This document shows positions 7,597-18,766 of a DNA stretch of 35,607 nucleotides, in pieces. Positions within the stretch are counted from its first letter, which is position 1, and each line of letters starts with the position of its first letter. The notes beneath the pieces are model-generated. The model did no database searches. It was not told where the DNA came from and saw only the letters and a program-made list of their open reading frames with translations. The DNA is taken from assembly GCA_003427395.1 (NCBI GenBank), contig BFEA01000276.1, positions 1,612,764 to 1,648,370 of the forward strand, read 5' to 3'. The position numbers were made by a program, and so were the translations under genes. The DNA is from Chara braunii. Taxonomy: Eukaryota; Streptophyta; Charophyceae; Charales; Characeae.

Positions 7597-9293
7597 TCAG
7601 TCTGTTATGGTCTCTGCTAAGGAAACCGGGTGTGGCAGGAAGGGGTCCGGGAAATCGGACGGGGGGCGCATCGGGAAGGCGGGTTCTATAATTGTCCAAT
7701 CGTTCAGGACAAGGTGGTAGTCCCTGCATTCTGCTAGTTCCCCTGGCTGCCCATCCTCCCCTCCCCAATCTACTTTTGCTATCCATCCTCCTTTCTCTCC
7801 TCCTTTCTCTCCTCCTAACCTATCTTTGCAGAAGGAGGAGATTGCGTGTTGGATGTCTCTGTTTGTTTGTAGGAGGTCCAATTGAGATTTCTGCATCTGC
7901 CATCTTCTCAGAATTTCCATATTTAGTTGCTGTTGGATTTGTTCGGTTACCTCCGGCCCTTCTAATCGCACTTCTTCCATCACCAGGACGCACCTTTGCC
8001 ACCAAAGCCCCCATAGAACTGATCTCCTACCCATTCTGAGAACATGTTTACTACAAAGTCGGGTGCCTCCTGGATCTGTGGCCAATACCCTGTGAGGATA
8101 GTCCGCCATGACCACGGCCATGGTGGGTCCGGGATCATTTTCCTCCATATCCTGTCCCACCAGCGCCATGTTAACTATGCCGTGGGGCATTGCATGAACA
8201 CATGTTCGATAGTTTCTGCTCTTTTCCTTGAGGGGAATGCCTACAAGCATCGCGGGCACCAGGGTAGTGCCTTTCCTTTTTGCTCCAGGTTTGTGTGATC
8301 GATTAGCCAACTCATGGTCGGGAGGCAGCGGTGGGCAATTTGCCACTGTAGCGAGGTGGCTTTTGCTGGCTTTGCTTTTCCTTCTTGAAACCAGGGGATT
8401 GGTGTGAGGAGAGATCGATCTATATTGAGGTGTTTCGCCCACCTGTCGTTTATCGTATTTCGCAGGGGTCTCTTAGGTCTGAGCATTTTATAGGTAGTTT
8501 TGACGGTTAATTTGTAGAGACTAATCTCCTTGGTGGGGCCTGTTCTCCTTCCCCCAGGTTTCCATTTCCATTCCTCGGGGTCGAACGGTAGCTCCTGTAT
8601 CCCGATTGCTGGCAGAAAGGCCCGGGCCTCCTCACCCTCTTCCAAGACTCTTACCCGGAAGACTTCTGTCATTTCCATCCATCTATAGGGGGCCCGGCTG
8701 CCTTGTAATGATTGAGATTTGACGAGTGTGCATGTTTCCACCAAAACATCTTGGGATCTTGGCAGGAGGACCCTCCCTAAGTGTTCAAGGTCCCCTTTAA
8801 TTCCTACCCAATCTGCTTCCTTTAGCGTACGGCCCTTTCTTAACTGTCTGTACCATGAAAGTGGTACCTTTTCTATAAGTTCGTCCAAATGTTGTGGAAC
8901 GTGGTGGCAGTATTTCAGCACTGGATGAAGTTCCTCTGCTGTCTTCCAGTCCTTGCGTTCTGCGTTCCATATATCCCCTATTCTGTTCACACCACGTCTC
9001 ACCCAGCCCTTCCATGGTGGCGCTGAGCTAATCATCACTTGGCCCTGACGATTTGTGATCCAACGGTTTCTAAATAGGGGTTGTCGGAGCACCTCCTCCC
9101 ACCGATCTAGATGCCGCCGTTCTGGTAGGGGGAGTTGCCGCCAGCTTTTCAATAGTGAGGGCCAAAATTGATCCATAGCCCCGTCGGGGCTCTCCCCTCT
9201 GTTTGGTTGTTTTTGTGGGATTGTCCAGTAGCGGTTTTCTATCCATGTGAGGGGGTGTACAAGTGGGGGGGCCATGGGGGCTAGTCGTGCCAC
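7597..9293 (-). pseudogene. LINE M ORF2, C-terminal region
   Basis: The post-RT part of ORF2. In order it has PPLVHPLTWIENRYWTIPQK, LLKSWRQLPLPERRHLDRWE, EEVLRQPLFRNRWITN, WVRRGVNRIGDIWNAERKDW, LYKLTVKTTYKMLRPK, then LQWQIAHRCLPTMSWLIDHT and LPWCPRCL. After a frameshift near 8245 comes AFPSRKRAETIEHVFMQCP. The Cys and His residues form the zf-RVT-like region. The tail LWGLWWQRCVLVMEEVRLEG and SQLDLLQTNRDIQHAI matches element N. The QPLF-N-WI and IWN..KDW motifs also match element Q at 28095-28245, so all three are related. It is broken by at least two frameshifts. Confidence 0.85.
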
Positions 9294-9410
9294 ATGTTCT
9301 AATGCCAGAGGTTGCCAGGGACAGTTTGTGGCAAATATCAGTTTCTTGATCTATTGTAGTCGGAGAGCCTGTGCTTGTGCTGTTGGGTGTATTATTCCCA
9401 GACCTCCTGC

Positions 9411-11300
9411 TCATTTTGGTTGGATGACTGATTCCCAGGCCACCCTACTAATGATATTTTGCAGGTCGCCGTCACCTCGCCATAGGAAGGCCGCTACTTT
9501 AGCCTTCAATGTTCGTACAACTCCTTTACTTAGGGGCCATACCAGGGATTTATACCATAGCGAGACGAATATCACGTTATTTATCACCAGCGCCCTGCCC
9601 ATGAGGGAGGTTGCCTTTTTCCCCCAGTTGGCCAGCTTGGTTAGAGTCGGGGCCCTGATCAATTCGTCGTTAGTTGGCGGGCAGCCTGCTGCTATCATAG
9701 AGACTCCCAGGATTCTAATCGGAGCCTCCAACGGTTGCCATAAAATGCGGGGGGTCTCAGGGGGGCGTCCACCTTGAGAGTGGATCCACCAACCTTGTGT
9801 CTTACTTCCCCAATTAACCATCATGTCTGACACCTGGGTGAACCGTTCCATCATATTCTGAATCTCCTCCATATCCCTGGTCGTCGCCTCTACCATTATT
9901 GTAAGATCATCTGCAAACAAGGAACATACTGGGACTGCCTCTTCCAGGATGTGGGTTATTCAGATTTTTTAGATGTCCTTGTTTTTGCGGATGTTCGCAG
10001 ACAGGGCTTCCATTATAATTAAGAAAAGAAAAGGGGCTATTGGGTCCCCTTGTCTTACCGAGCGTTCTAATTTTATGGGAGGGGCAAGCAAGCCATTGAT
10101 CTGCACGCTTGTGGTGGCGTTTTGGTGAAGGATTTGTATCCATCTTCTGAAAATCGGCCCGAAGTTCATTTTCTGGAGGCACCTGTCCAAAAAGATCCAA
10201 TCTACATGGTGATACGCCTTCTCAAAATCTATAAACATTAGTGCGGCGTTTCGGTTCGAATGTCTGGTCAGTTGGAGGACCTCGTGTACCAGTAATATGT
10301 TTTCCTGGATGTTTCTATTTTGCATAAAACCTGTCTGCGCAGGATGGATGATTTGATGGATGATTTCATTCATGACCGGGATCATCCTATTAGCCAGCGC
10401 TTTAGCCAGTAATTTGTACGTCACTGTTAGTAAGGTGATTGGCCTGTAGTTGTGTATGTTCATGCTATCCCCCTTTTTATGGAGTAAGGTGAGCACTCCT
10501 TTACCCACCATCTCCCCCATGACCCCCGTCTCCCATACATTAGCGTAGAAATCCATAAGATCCTAATTGAGGGGATCCCACATTGTTTCCCAAAATTCCT
10601 TTGGGAAACCGTCTATTCCGGGCTTCTTATCGTCCTCCATTTGCATGAGAGCCGTCCAGATCTCCTGCTTGGAGAGGGGTTTTCGAAACGATCCCTCTCG
10701 TCCTGGGGGAGTGCTCTGTCCAGGGGCGCCAGAAAGTTACCTATTAACTGGTAACGCGTCCTTTGTTCTGTGAGTGGGACATGTGAGGCGAATAGACCTT
10801 TGTAAAAGTTTCGGGCTATTTTCATGCATCTTGCTGTTGTTAGAGCGGGTGACGCTTCGTCAGTGTCTGGATCATATAGTGCTTCGATAGTGTTGCGCTT
10901 CGCCTTTATTTGTGCGAGGCCAGAGAATTGTGCGTCCATAGCTCCTTCAGTTTTATGTTTAGACAGTTTGGCCCGGATTCTTGCACCCTGCCAGCGATAC
11001 TGTGCTTGCCTCAGGAGTTGTTCTTTTAGGTTTTGGATACGTGTGATCTCCCCTTGTTCTGGGGGTTCCTGTGCATGCGGCAGTTCTTGTTGTTCGAGTT
11101 CTAATAGTTGGGACATTGTTTCAATTTCCTGTTGGTATCTTTGTGACACCATACTCTTGGCGAACTCTTTGCTTTTCTTTGCGAGGAAGATTAAGTCATT
11201 GTTAAACCATGTAATATGGCTATCTATTTCAGGTCGTCGTTCTTTCCAAAAATCCCAGGCGTGCCGGAGATATTGTTGGAAGGAATTTAATCGTAGAAGA
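9411..11300 (-). pseudogene. LINE M ORF2, reverse transcriptase domain
   Basis: Non-LTR reverse transcriptase. Visible motifs in order: KKPGIDGFPKEFWETMW (RT1), GVLTLLHKKGDSMNIHNYRP and ITLLTVTYKLLAKALANRM (RT2), MFIDFEKAYHHVDW (motif A with a catalytic Asp), SVRQGDPIAPFLF (motif B) and LFADDLTIMVEA (motif C, FADD, the other two catalytic Asp). The upstream linker contains Gln/Glu-rich helices (ETMSQLLELEQQELPHAQEP). Defects include a frameshift near 10690, an in-frame TAG near 10565 and stops with a frameshift near 9965, just before the FADD box. Confidence 0.9.
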
Positions 11301-12235
11301 GATGTGTTCAGTTTATAGTATCCTGGTCCATGGTCAGGTTTTTTGCGGAAGGTCAGCGCGATCATGCACATTTTATGGTCCAACCCCGAAAAAGGGCTTA
11401 GTGGAAGTATGGCCGTCATGTTCAGGGCCCCTTCAAGCGAATCCGCTATAAGGATCAGGTCTAATTGGGATTTAGATAGCCGGGTTGGATCGTTGTTCCT
11501 TATGCATGAGAAAACCCGTTCGGTGGGGTTCTGACGTCTAAAGGAGTCGAAAAGTGACAAGGTATCGCACACCTCTCTCATCATCCGTTCATCCTCTTCC
11601 ACATTTCTTACCGTGGACGGGGGCACTTTCCAACGATCGAGCCACCTACCGGGGGCTGCATTAAAATCTCCGGCTAGGATCAGGGGGATGTTAGGGTGCG
11701 TTATCGCGGTAATCTTTTCTAGGAAGGCTCTGCGTTCTCGTAGTCTGTTTGGTGCATTTCTAACATTCCCAATATAGATATCCACCCGCTGTCCTCCTTG
11801 TCCGCCTCCCAATGGATCACCTCCAGTCTTGAGTCAGGGGGAACCCAGATTGCTACCCCCACCCTCCCTGGTCTCGGGGAGTGTGCGTGGTATGATTGGA
11901 ATGGCCAGACCGACCTGAGAGCCCTACGGTGATTGGGTGTGTCCGTTAAGTGTGTCTCTTGAACACATACTACGTCCGGCCACACTCTGCCTCCCACCCC
12001 TCTCAGAAGGTCCCATATTGCTTGCGTTTTTTCATGGCAGGTGGAAGCCAGACCATGGACGTTGATAGATCTGAGATCCAAATCTGTCGTTTGTAGCGTT
12101 TGTTTCCATGCGCGGTTCTTTCCATAAAGCGCTGCCACCCAATCCATCTAGGTTACCCCGAGTTTGCTGCCTGGGGTGTCGGGCAATAAGATTCCCCCCC
12201 CTTTTTAGAACCTTTGCCAATTTTGCTGATCCCAT
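11300..12235 (-). pseudogene. LINE M ORF2, APE-type endonuclease domain
   Basis: Endonuclease/exonuclease/phosphatase-fold domain of a LINE. Motifs in order: LRSINVHGLAST (degenerate WN-x-x-G), VVCVQETHLTD (catalytic Glu), GRVGVAIWVP, VDIYIGNVRNAPN (in place of the usual NVYAP), LILAGDFNAAPGRWLDRW (DFN), SQLDLILIAD and FSGLDHKMCMIAL (SDH-like His). The reading frame shifts near 11790. It normally nicks genomic DNA to prime reverse transcription. This copy is inactive as it stands. Confidence 0.85.
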
Positions 12236-12292
12236 ATTACTTCGCCGTTGAAGAGGTCTTTGCGGGCGATCTTACACAGGCAGGTGATCAGG

Positions 12293-14677
12293 TCATCCCT
12301 GGACCATTCGTGGCTCGGTTTCACCTTGAGGCTCTGCAATTCCAACAGTGTGTTGCCAGGTGAGGCCGGCCTCCTTATGCTCCTCAAAGAGTACAAACAC
12401 GTCCCAGTCTGCCACCTTGTTTGGGCCCCCTGATGCGATCAGGGAGGCCGTGGCCCCGGGCTCGTAATGGTCTGCCACAAAGTCTTTGACTTTCTTCGTT
12501 CCAAACCCCCCAGGGTCGTCTTGTCGCCAGCCATGGAGGGTCACCCCCCCAAAACTAGGGGTGTGGTCATTGTGGTCAGCCGGGGACAGTCCCAGTTCCC
12601 ATTTCCCCCCTTTTTTTCGGATTGGAAGCACCAGGGCTTCGCCAACCTCTGCCAGTGCCGCCTCATGGCGACCCTTTTCCACCAGGTGGCACAATTTAGA
12701 TTTGCGGGACGGTTCCTGGCTTTCCTTTGCCTCTTCCGGAGGTGCTTGTTGCGTGGTCTCATGTTGGGGCGGGTCTTGGCAACTTTGTCCCTGCCCCTGA
12801 CAACGTTCCATGCCGCTTTCCGGGTGTTCCGGTCCGCCGGGGGGGTGTTCATGGTCGTTGTGCTGTGGAGGGCAGAGGAGTAACCCTTGTACAATATGCC
12901 ATACTCGGTGCAGGGTTGTTTGCCAATTTGTGCCCGGAGGTAATCCTTGTTCTAAGGCCCGGTTCAGCGTTTCGGTGTTATCCAACAGGGTGAATAGGTG
13001 CACATATGCGTCATCCCACCAGGTCGCGGGCAGATGCTGGTATTGTGGGCGCAAGTGGTCCAAAAGCCAATCCGCTAGCCCCCGGACTTTTGCCTCTGTG
13101 TCCCCTTTGGCCAAGGGGAAGTCTTGTTGTTCAATTCCTGTGTCCGCCATCTCCTCTTCTGGTATGGGGGGAGGGTTGTCCACCTCCATTGGTTGGGGCC
13201 CAAAGGCTGGGCCCAAAGGGTCTTGCCCCTGGGAGGGTGATAATGTTGGCCATGGGGAATTCGAGGTCTGTTCCGGATTTCTTTCAGCGTCCATGCTTCC
13301 CACTGGTGTTTCCTTCTCTTCTTTTGCGTGTTTTTCTTTCCCCTGTTTCTCACCTTTCCCCGTTTTCTTTTTATTGGCCTTGCTCTGTGCGGGACCTGGT
13401 CCTTTCCCCCCTTCTTCTGTCGCCTGCCCTTCTTGAAGCAGAGGAAGGAAATCAAATTGATTTGAAAAATGCTCCCCTGTCCCTCTTGGGCCGTCCTCTC
13501 CAGTTCCATCTGGTCTGTACCCAGGGCGGAAAACTGATTAGAGGTCGAGCTAGCCTCGTTCACTTCTGTCGCCTGCCCTTCCTTTTGGAGTTGGTTCCCC
13601 TATCCCTCTTGGGCCATCTTCTCCACTTCCATCTGGTTTGTGCCCAGGACGGAAAACTGATTAGAGTTCGAGCTAACCCCGTTCACTTGTTGCAGTTTTC
13701 CATCTCCTTGCCCTTGTCTGATCTCTTTCTGCTGTGGTGGTCTGCTTTTCTTTACTTGTTGCCATAATCCTACCACATCCGATTTCTTGACATAGTCCTG
13801 AGGACGAGGTTCACTAGTCCTCTTCTTTTGGATCTGTTGGGCGTGTTGGTTCTGTGATGGAGGTGCTGGGAGTTTGGGGAGGGCATCCATGTGTTTTTTG
13901 ACTGATTGCGGAGGGGCCCAGCTGACCAGGGGTCTGGTTTCCTATAATACTTTCTCCTTTCCTTCCCATTCCCATCCCCTCACCCCCCCTTCCTGTTTCT
14001 TTTCATCGATATAGACCCAGCCTTCGTGTCCCGGGTTCACCGTTCGCCAATGTGTCCTCTTAAAGGGGTCCCGTTGTAGACGTCCCATAGTTTTGACCCT
14101 CTTTGCCGGGTGATGGGGGCAGTCCGCTTCTGCTGCCAAGTGACCATAGATGTGGCACTTGAAGCACCATGGTCGGGTCTTATGAGCTGTGGATTTTGTA
14201 TTCCCGGCCCCCTATTCGAAAGGGTATGACATCGTCGATGCAGAATACATGGTCTTTGGGGAGATCAATGGCCACCATAAGGTAATCGTCTCGTCTGGCT
14301 ACATACGGGGGGAGTGGCTCAATGAAGTCCACTATGTCGTACTTTTGAGCGAGATCTTGCACAAAGGTTGCTTGGATCTCTATGGGTACATGCCTATATT
14401 CCACCCAATAGTACTATGTCAACTGCTCCCTCCTCTCCTCCGGCCTCTGCTGGCATTGAGGGGCCCAAGGGTAAATTCTCACCTCTGATCTACCGCAGCG
14501 AATGTTGCGCCAGCTGTCCATGATCCTCTTATCGGCATCAAACATGCAGATGATTGTAAAGACCGATGAGGAGATAGGATGGATCAGGAAGAAGTCATTC
14601 GCCCCTTCCTCAGATCCTTTAAGGGTTGCCAGCCTCTTCCTTATCCAGGCTATCTTGTCATTGGTGCATAGGGGCAT
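12293..14677 (-). pseudogene. LINE M ORF1 (DUF4283-like plus CCHC knuckle)
   Basis: From the 5' end: a DUF4283-like N-terminus (DKIAWIRKRLATLKG, SSSVFTIICMFDADKRIMDS, then EIQATFVQDLAQKYDIVDFI, RDDYLMVAIDLPKDHVF), then a zinc knuckle CFKCHIYGHLAAEADC near 14117-14164 with spacing CX2CX4HX6C rather than the usual X4. A basic Gln-rich linker follows, then a duplicated motif SNQFS(V/A)LGT(N/D)QME at about 13635 and 13510, a Pro/Glu-rich hinge (PPPIPEEEMADTG) and a ~260-residue C-terminal part with WLLDHLRPQYQHLPATWW and HYEPGATASLIASGGPN. Plant LINE ORF1 proteins bind element RNA. Frameshifts occur near 14175, 13900, 13600 and 13300, and a stop near 14411. Confidence 0.8.
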
Positions 14678-16685
14678 AGATGCTACGAATCCTACGATTG
14701 AGGACTATTATGCTGACCTGTGGGGCAGGTGGGCTTGGATTGTTCTGTCTCAAGAGAATCTAAGATGGGCGGTGGTATTGGTTTATGCTCCGGTAGATCG
14801 AAAGGAAAGATGTTCCTTCTTAGAAGAACTGAGGGTGATTCTTCCAGATGTAGACGAGGTTGTGATTGGTGACGAATGGAATATGGTCTTAGACGCCCCA
14901 CACAATCAGACTACAAATGGAGCCCCAAAAGACCTGTTGTCTTTGGTTGACTTGATGGCTGAGCTGGAACTGCAGGACGCATATCGGGCCCTGAACCTGG
15001 TGGAGGAGGGCTATACGTGGTTCTCCCATTAGGGTAAGGGGAGGAGATTAGATTTCTTGCTAACAGGGGGAAAGATTAGAGAGAGGATCGTTAGTATTTC
15101 AGAGACTAACAACCCAATCTCAGACCACAAGCCAATTATCGAGGTATTTAATCTAGGTACGGAGCTGTCAAGGGGTAGGGGATACTTTAAGTTAAATATT
15201 TTGAACCTACGTGAGGAGCAACTTTCTAAGTGGACGCAGGAGTACTGGAAGAGGTGGGAACGACAAAAGGGGAACTTCGCCCTGCTGTCGGGCTAGTGGG
15301 ACACAGGGATCAGAATTATGTCCAATCTGCTAGACGTCTTTTTCCGCATACTGGCCAACAACAGAAACAAGGAGGAACGAAGGTGCTGGGCGAGAGTGCA
15401 GCAGGCGGAGGACAAGATGAAACAACATCCAATCTCAGAATTGACATGGTGCAAGGAGAGAGCCAGAAGGTTAGCGGAGTGGGACGCGAAGCAACAGGAG
15501 AAATCAGAGCAGTGGGCAGAAAGAATCAAGGTCAAGGGGCTGGAGGTGTACGACAGGATGTCGAAGGAATCCTTTCAAAAGCTGGCTCCGGCAAGGACGG
15601 ATCCATCAATGAAAGAGCTGAAACACCCCTTCGAACTGGACGAACAGGTGGCAACACTCCCTGAGGATGTATGCAGATATGCAACACTGTATTACAGGGA
15701 CATCTTAACCTCACGAAGACAGGGGGAAGGCGCAGACACGGATCTCTCCCAGCACTCGGATCACTGGCAGAATACAACGGTCAGGCTTTCAAGACAAGGC
15801 CGCTTAGACTTGGACCGACGGGTTACCAAAGAGGAAGCGGCGGAGGAAGCGTTAAAGGTCATGGCCAGTGGGAAAACCCCGGGGGAGGACGGACTCCCGG
15901 TGGACTTCTACAGGAAACACTGGGAGGTGGTGGGAGAAGACCTAGTTGAGATCTATAATGAAATCCAAATGGGAGTAAGGCTACCTACCACTGCCTGCAG
16001 AGGGATCATCTCAATTCTGTTCAAGAAGGGAGACACGAATGAGATTAGGAATTGGAGACCAATCTCCCTTCTCAACGTGTCATACAAGATTTTGGCCAAG
16101 GTCCTAGCTCGAAGATTAGGACGACACCTGCCGAATCTGGTGGAGGACGACCAAGCTGCATTCCGCTCAATCTACGACAACATTGTGACTGCAATCGAAA
16201 CGCTGGAGGTGGTAAGCAAGGAAGAACTGGACGTAGCGGTCTTATTGCTAGATATGGAGAAAGCGTACTACCAGGTGAACTGGTCCTTCGTTTTGACCTC
16301 TCTCAGGTGGATAGGATTTGGGGACATGTTCTGTAGCTGGGTAGTGGCCTTGTATTCGCTGTCGACAGCATCGGTGATGGTGAACGGGCACATCTCAGCG
16401 CAGTTTCAGCTTTCCCGTTCGCTACGCCGAGGGTGTCCCTTGGCCCCTTCACTGTTCGTCGTACACCTGGAGATCCCACTGAGTAACATAAGGAATCATG
16501 CACAGATAGTGGGCATCGACCTGGGTGGCCATGCCTGTAAGGTCAAAGCGTTAGCGGACGACCTCTTCGCGGTGTCGGCCAACTTGAAGGAGTCAATGTC
16601 GGCCCTCCATTACTGTCTCCAACAGTACGAAGAGCTGTCAGAGGCGGCAATAAACTGGTCAAAATCTGTATTCTTCAGACTGTGA
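14650..16685 (+). pseudogene. LINE P ORF2, rest of endonuclease plus reverse transcriptase
   Basis: Continuation of element P after LINE M. The frame reads AILSLVHRGIDATN, LWGRWAWIVLSQENLRWAVV, LVYAPVDRKERCSFLEEL, VVIGDEWNMVLD (DEWN where DFN is usual), ISDHKPIIEVF (SDH), then a helical linker, KTPGEDGLPVDFYRKHW, ISILFKKGDTNEIRNWRPIS, LLLDMEKAYYQVNW (motif A), SLRRGCPLAPSLF (motif B) and KALADDLFAVSA (motif C, LADD). One frame spans everything; its only interruptions are TAG at 15030-15032 and 15294-15296. It ends at TGA (16683-16685) right after INWSKSVFFRL, so the post-RT and zf-RVT part is missing. No LINE 3' UTR follows. Confidence 0.85.
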
Positions 16686-16786
16686 AGACTCCCATCTCTT
16701 CTCTGGGTCGATAATGAACGATGCTGAAAATGATCTAAACAACAGAAGAAAAGATAGTATCTATGAGTTAGAAAAGATTCAAACAT

Positions 16787-16860
16787 GCTGTCCTACGGGA
16801 CATCCGATAAAATTGGAACAATACACACACCATGGCCCCTGCGCAAGGATGACACGCAAT
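16787..16860 (+). pseudogene. U6 snRNA pseudogene
   Basis: GCTGTCCTACGGGACATCCG, ATAAAATTGGAACAATACA, CCATGGCCCCTGCGCAAGGA and TGACACGCA follow U6 in order over about 72 bases. Differences are the loop of the 5' stem (TACG for TTCG), ACACAC in place of the ACAGAGA box with the following AGATTAG missing or altered, and a diverged 3' end (no AAATCGAGAAATGGTCC, no T run). The ACAGAGA box is essential for U6 pairing with the 5' splice site, so this copy cannot be functional. There are no upstream Pol III signals. It follows the truncated LINE P by about 100 bp. Confidence 0.8.
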
Positions 16861-16912
16861 CTTCAACAGTCGGTAAATGCATAAACTTTTGACATATGTC
16901 CTCGCCAAACCA

Positions 16913-17021
16913 CTACCGTCTTCCCCCGAACACAGCACCCTCATTATGACCGGATCCAACCAGAAAGATGGCTTGTATACATTCAGAATCAGGGTGCGTT
17001 ATGTTCGGGAGAAGACGGTAG
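16913..17021. mobile_element. MITE family D, copy D2
   Basis: A 109-bp element. The left end CTACCGTCTTCCCCCGAACA and the right end GTTCGGGAGAAGACGGTAG are inverted repeats. The centre has CTTGTATACATTCAGAATCA, shared with the degenerate copy at 3612. Confidence 0.75.
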
Positions 17022-17093
17022 GGGCACGAGAAAAATAAAAGTGCATCTTCCTGGCCGCAACTTCTCTTAGCTTGCCGGCATGCGCGATGTGCA

Positions 17094-17094
17094 G

Positions 17095-17125
<31 letters not shown>

Positions 17126-17228
17126 AGGCGCATGTGCAGTTGCGTTCATTTTTGGCCCTTTAGACATGACAAGGGCGGCACAGACAATTCGCTCCACGCA
17201 GTAACATGAACGTGCGCATGCATGCACA

Positions 17229-17282
<54 letters not shown>

Positions 17283-17378
17283 ACGAAGACAAACACCCAC
17301 GCACCGTGAGAGAGAGAGGGAGGAACATCATCATCGTCCTCATCACGGTCATCATCATCATGATCACTCGTTCCTCTG

Positions 17379-17456
<78 letters not shown>

Positions 17457-17460
17457 TGGC
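17094..17460. repeat. Microsatellite cluster (CA, GA, CT, GT)
   Basis: (CA)n at 17094-17111 runs into (GA)n to 17126. (CT)n lies at 17231-17281. (CT)n at 17383-17439 runs into (GT)n to 17458. Between them is an ATC/CATCATCATC segment (17325-17365). Long apparent ORFs here are low complexity. Confidence 0.9.
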
Positions 17461-17726
17461 GCGTGCTCATTCTTCTTCTGTGTGTGTGTCCATGTTTGTG
17501 TGTGAGACAGAGAGATCTTTGAAATGTGGCAGAAAGGGGGGAAGTGTGGGGGCAGGGGGGACCGGAGAGGGAATAGCCCGTTGCATGAAGCAGGGAGACC
17601 GCAGATGGCAGCGAGGATAAATCATTCAACGCCGTTATTGTCTTACAATGACGAACGAAAAGGCAATCAGAGAAGAGATGCATTCAATAGACGAGACGAT
17701 CAAATGTTTAGCTAGAATAACCTTAA
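17461..17726. other. Unassigned spacer
   Basis: GT-rich and then mixed sequence. No domain or repeat was recognised. Confidence 0.3.
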
Positions 17727-17841
17727 CCACCGTCTCACTCGAATAGAACGCACGTTCATTGCAGCTGTATTTGGACCAACTGTTCGCTAGATACAGCGCC
17801 GCGATAATGACGGTGCGTTCTAATTCCGCCGACGAAGGTAG
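17727..17841. mobile_element. MITE family D, copy D4
   Basis: About 115 bp: ACCACCGTCTCACTCGAATA, GAACGCACGTTCATTGCAGC and TGTATTTGGAC at the left; GATAATGACGGTGCGTTCTA and CGACGAAGGTAG at the right. The arms are inverted repeats with several mismatches. Confidence 0.65.
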
Positions 17842-18454
17842 TAAAGCTTGAGTGACTTCGTCTTTGCTGAACTGCAGTAACGATCGATGAATCACTTGGC
17901 AATCCTCATTAATTAAGATGCCACTAAATTATCTTACCAAAAAAAAAAAAAAAGATGCCGCTGGAATTCCGCTCGCATCAGCAGCCATTAAGTGATGTGA
18001 TCATCAGTGCAAGCAAACACCGTAGTACTTAAATTAATTAGTTAATTAATTAATTAATTAATTATCTAATTAATTACTAATTAATTAAAAAATCGTCGAT
18101 CGCACGTTGGATCTCGTACGTGGAAACGTAAAGGAGCGGCCACAATCTTTTCGGGAAAACATAAATAAATAAAAAAACTTCAAAAAAGGAATGGCATATC
18201 TCGAGTGCATGCATGCTGGATGTAATCACACGTTTGGCTGGTGTCGCTGGTGAGACACAGCGATGAACGAACAATACTTCGAATGATTTCATGTTATTTC
18301 TATAATAATTTGAATCCTTTTCTACGCACATCCAGCGGACACAACAGGACTGAGCCAGATATGCTGCATCATGGCTGGCCACGCATTTTTTTTGGGGAGC
18401 AGGTCAAGAGTTCAATTCCCTTGCCAGATGATAACACGACGCTGCTCTGCAAAG

Positions 18455-18455
<1 letters not shown>
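17842..18455. other. AT-rich non-coding region
   Basis: Contains an A run (17939-17953), a TTAA/TAAT-type tract (18030-18088) of overlapping AATTAATTA palindromes, and, near 18400-18420, a B-box-like AGTTCAATTCCC flanked by CAAG/CTTG that looks like half of a tRNA T-arm. No gene was identified. Confidence 0.4.
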
Positions 18456-18489
<34 letters not shown>

Positions 18490-18499
18490 CGAGCGAGCG

Positions 18500-18553
<54 letters not shown>
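18456..18553. repeat. Compound microsatellite (CA)n(GAGC)n(GA)n
   Basis: (CA)n from 18456 to 18488, four GAGC-type units, then (GA)n to 18553. Confidence 0.95.
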
Positions 18554-18555
<2 letters not shown>

Positions 18556-18663
18556 TGAGTGGGTGGAATGCAGAAGTCGCATCACGTATTGGAGTCAAGT
18601 CGAGTCGAGTATAGTGTCAACTTCTGGCCGTTGGTCCAGAAGGGCGAACGCATATTTCGCAGG

Positions 18664-18766
18664 GTCACCCGCTTTCCAGCAGGTGCTGCTCCCCACCAAT
18701 AGATGGAGCCTCTCCGACAGTGCTATTGGTGTCTGCTCTTATCAGCACCACTAACACTGGAGGGGG

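Larger units (their letters stand above)
6965..14680 (-). mobile_element. LINE M, near full length, inserted into LINE P
   Basis: A minus-strand LINE of about 7.7 kb. In its own 5'-3' order it has ORF1 (14677 to about 12290), ORF2 with endonuclease, reverse transcriptase and C-terminal zf-RVT-like region (about 12240 to 7597), a pyrimidine-rich 3' UTR (polypurine on the plus strand, 7363-7575) and the RepA module (7355-6965). It is flanked on both sides by pieces of one plus-strand LINE endonuclease domain. Boundaries are approximate (within about 30 bp); no poly(A) and no clear target-site duplication were found. Many frameshifts and stops make it inactive. Confidence 0.75.

Noticed and set aside
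7263-7786. Long Lys/Arg/Glu-rich plus-strand frame and Phe-rich minus-strand frame
   Set aside because: Artefact of the polypurine tract in the LINE M 3' UTR.
10824-11534. Plus-strand open frames across the LINE M linker and endonuclease
   Set aside because: They are antisense to a coding LINE and carry no domain; shadows.
14692-14901. Minus-strand frame over the LINE P endonuclease
   Set aside because: Antisense shadow of plus-strand endonuclease motifs (LVYAP, DEWN).
17206-17620. Ser-Leu repeat and Arg-Glu repeat proteins
   Set aside because: Translations of CT/GA microsatellites.
18400-18425. tRNA T-arm-like sequence (AGTTCAATTCCC between CAAG and CTTG)
   Set aside because: No matching A box or remaining cloverleaf upstream; at most a SINE relic.
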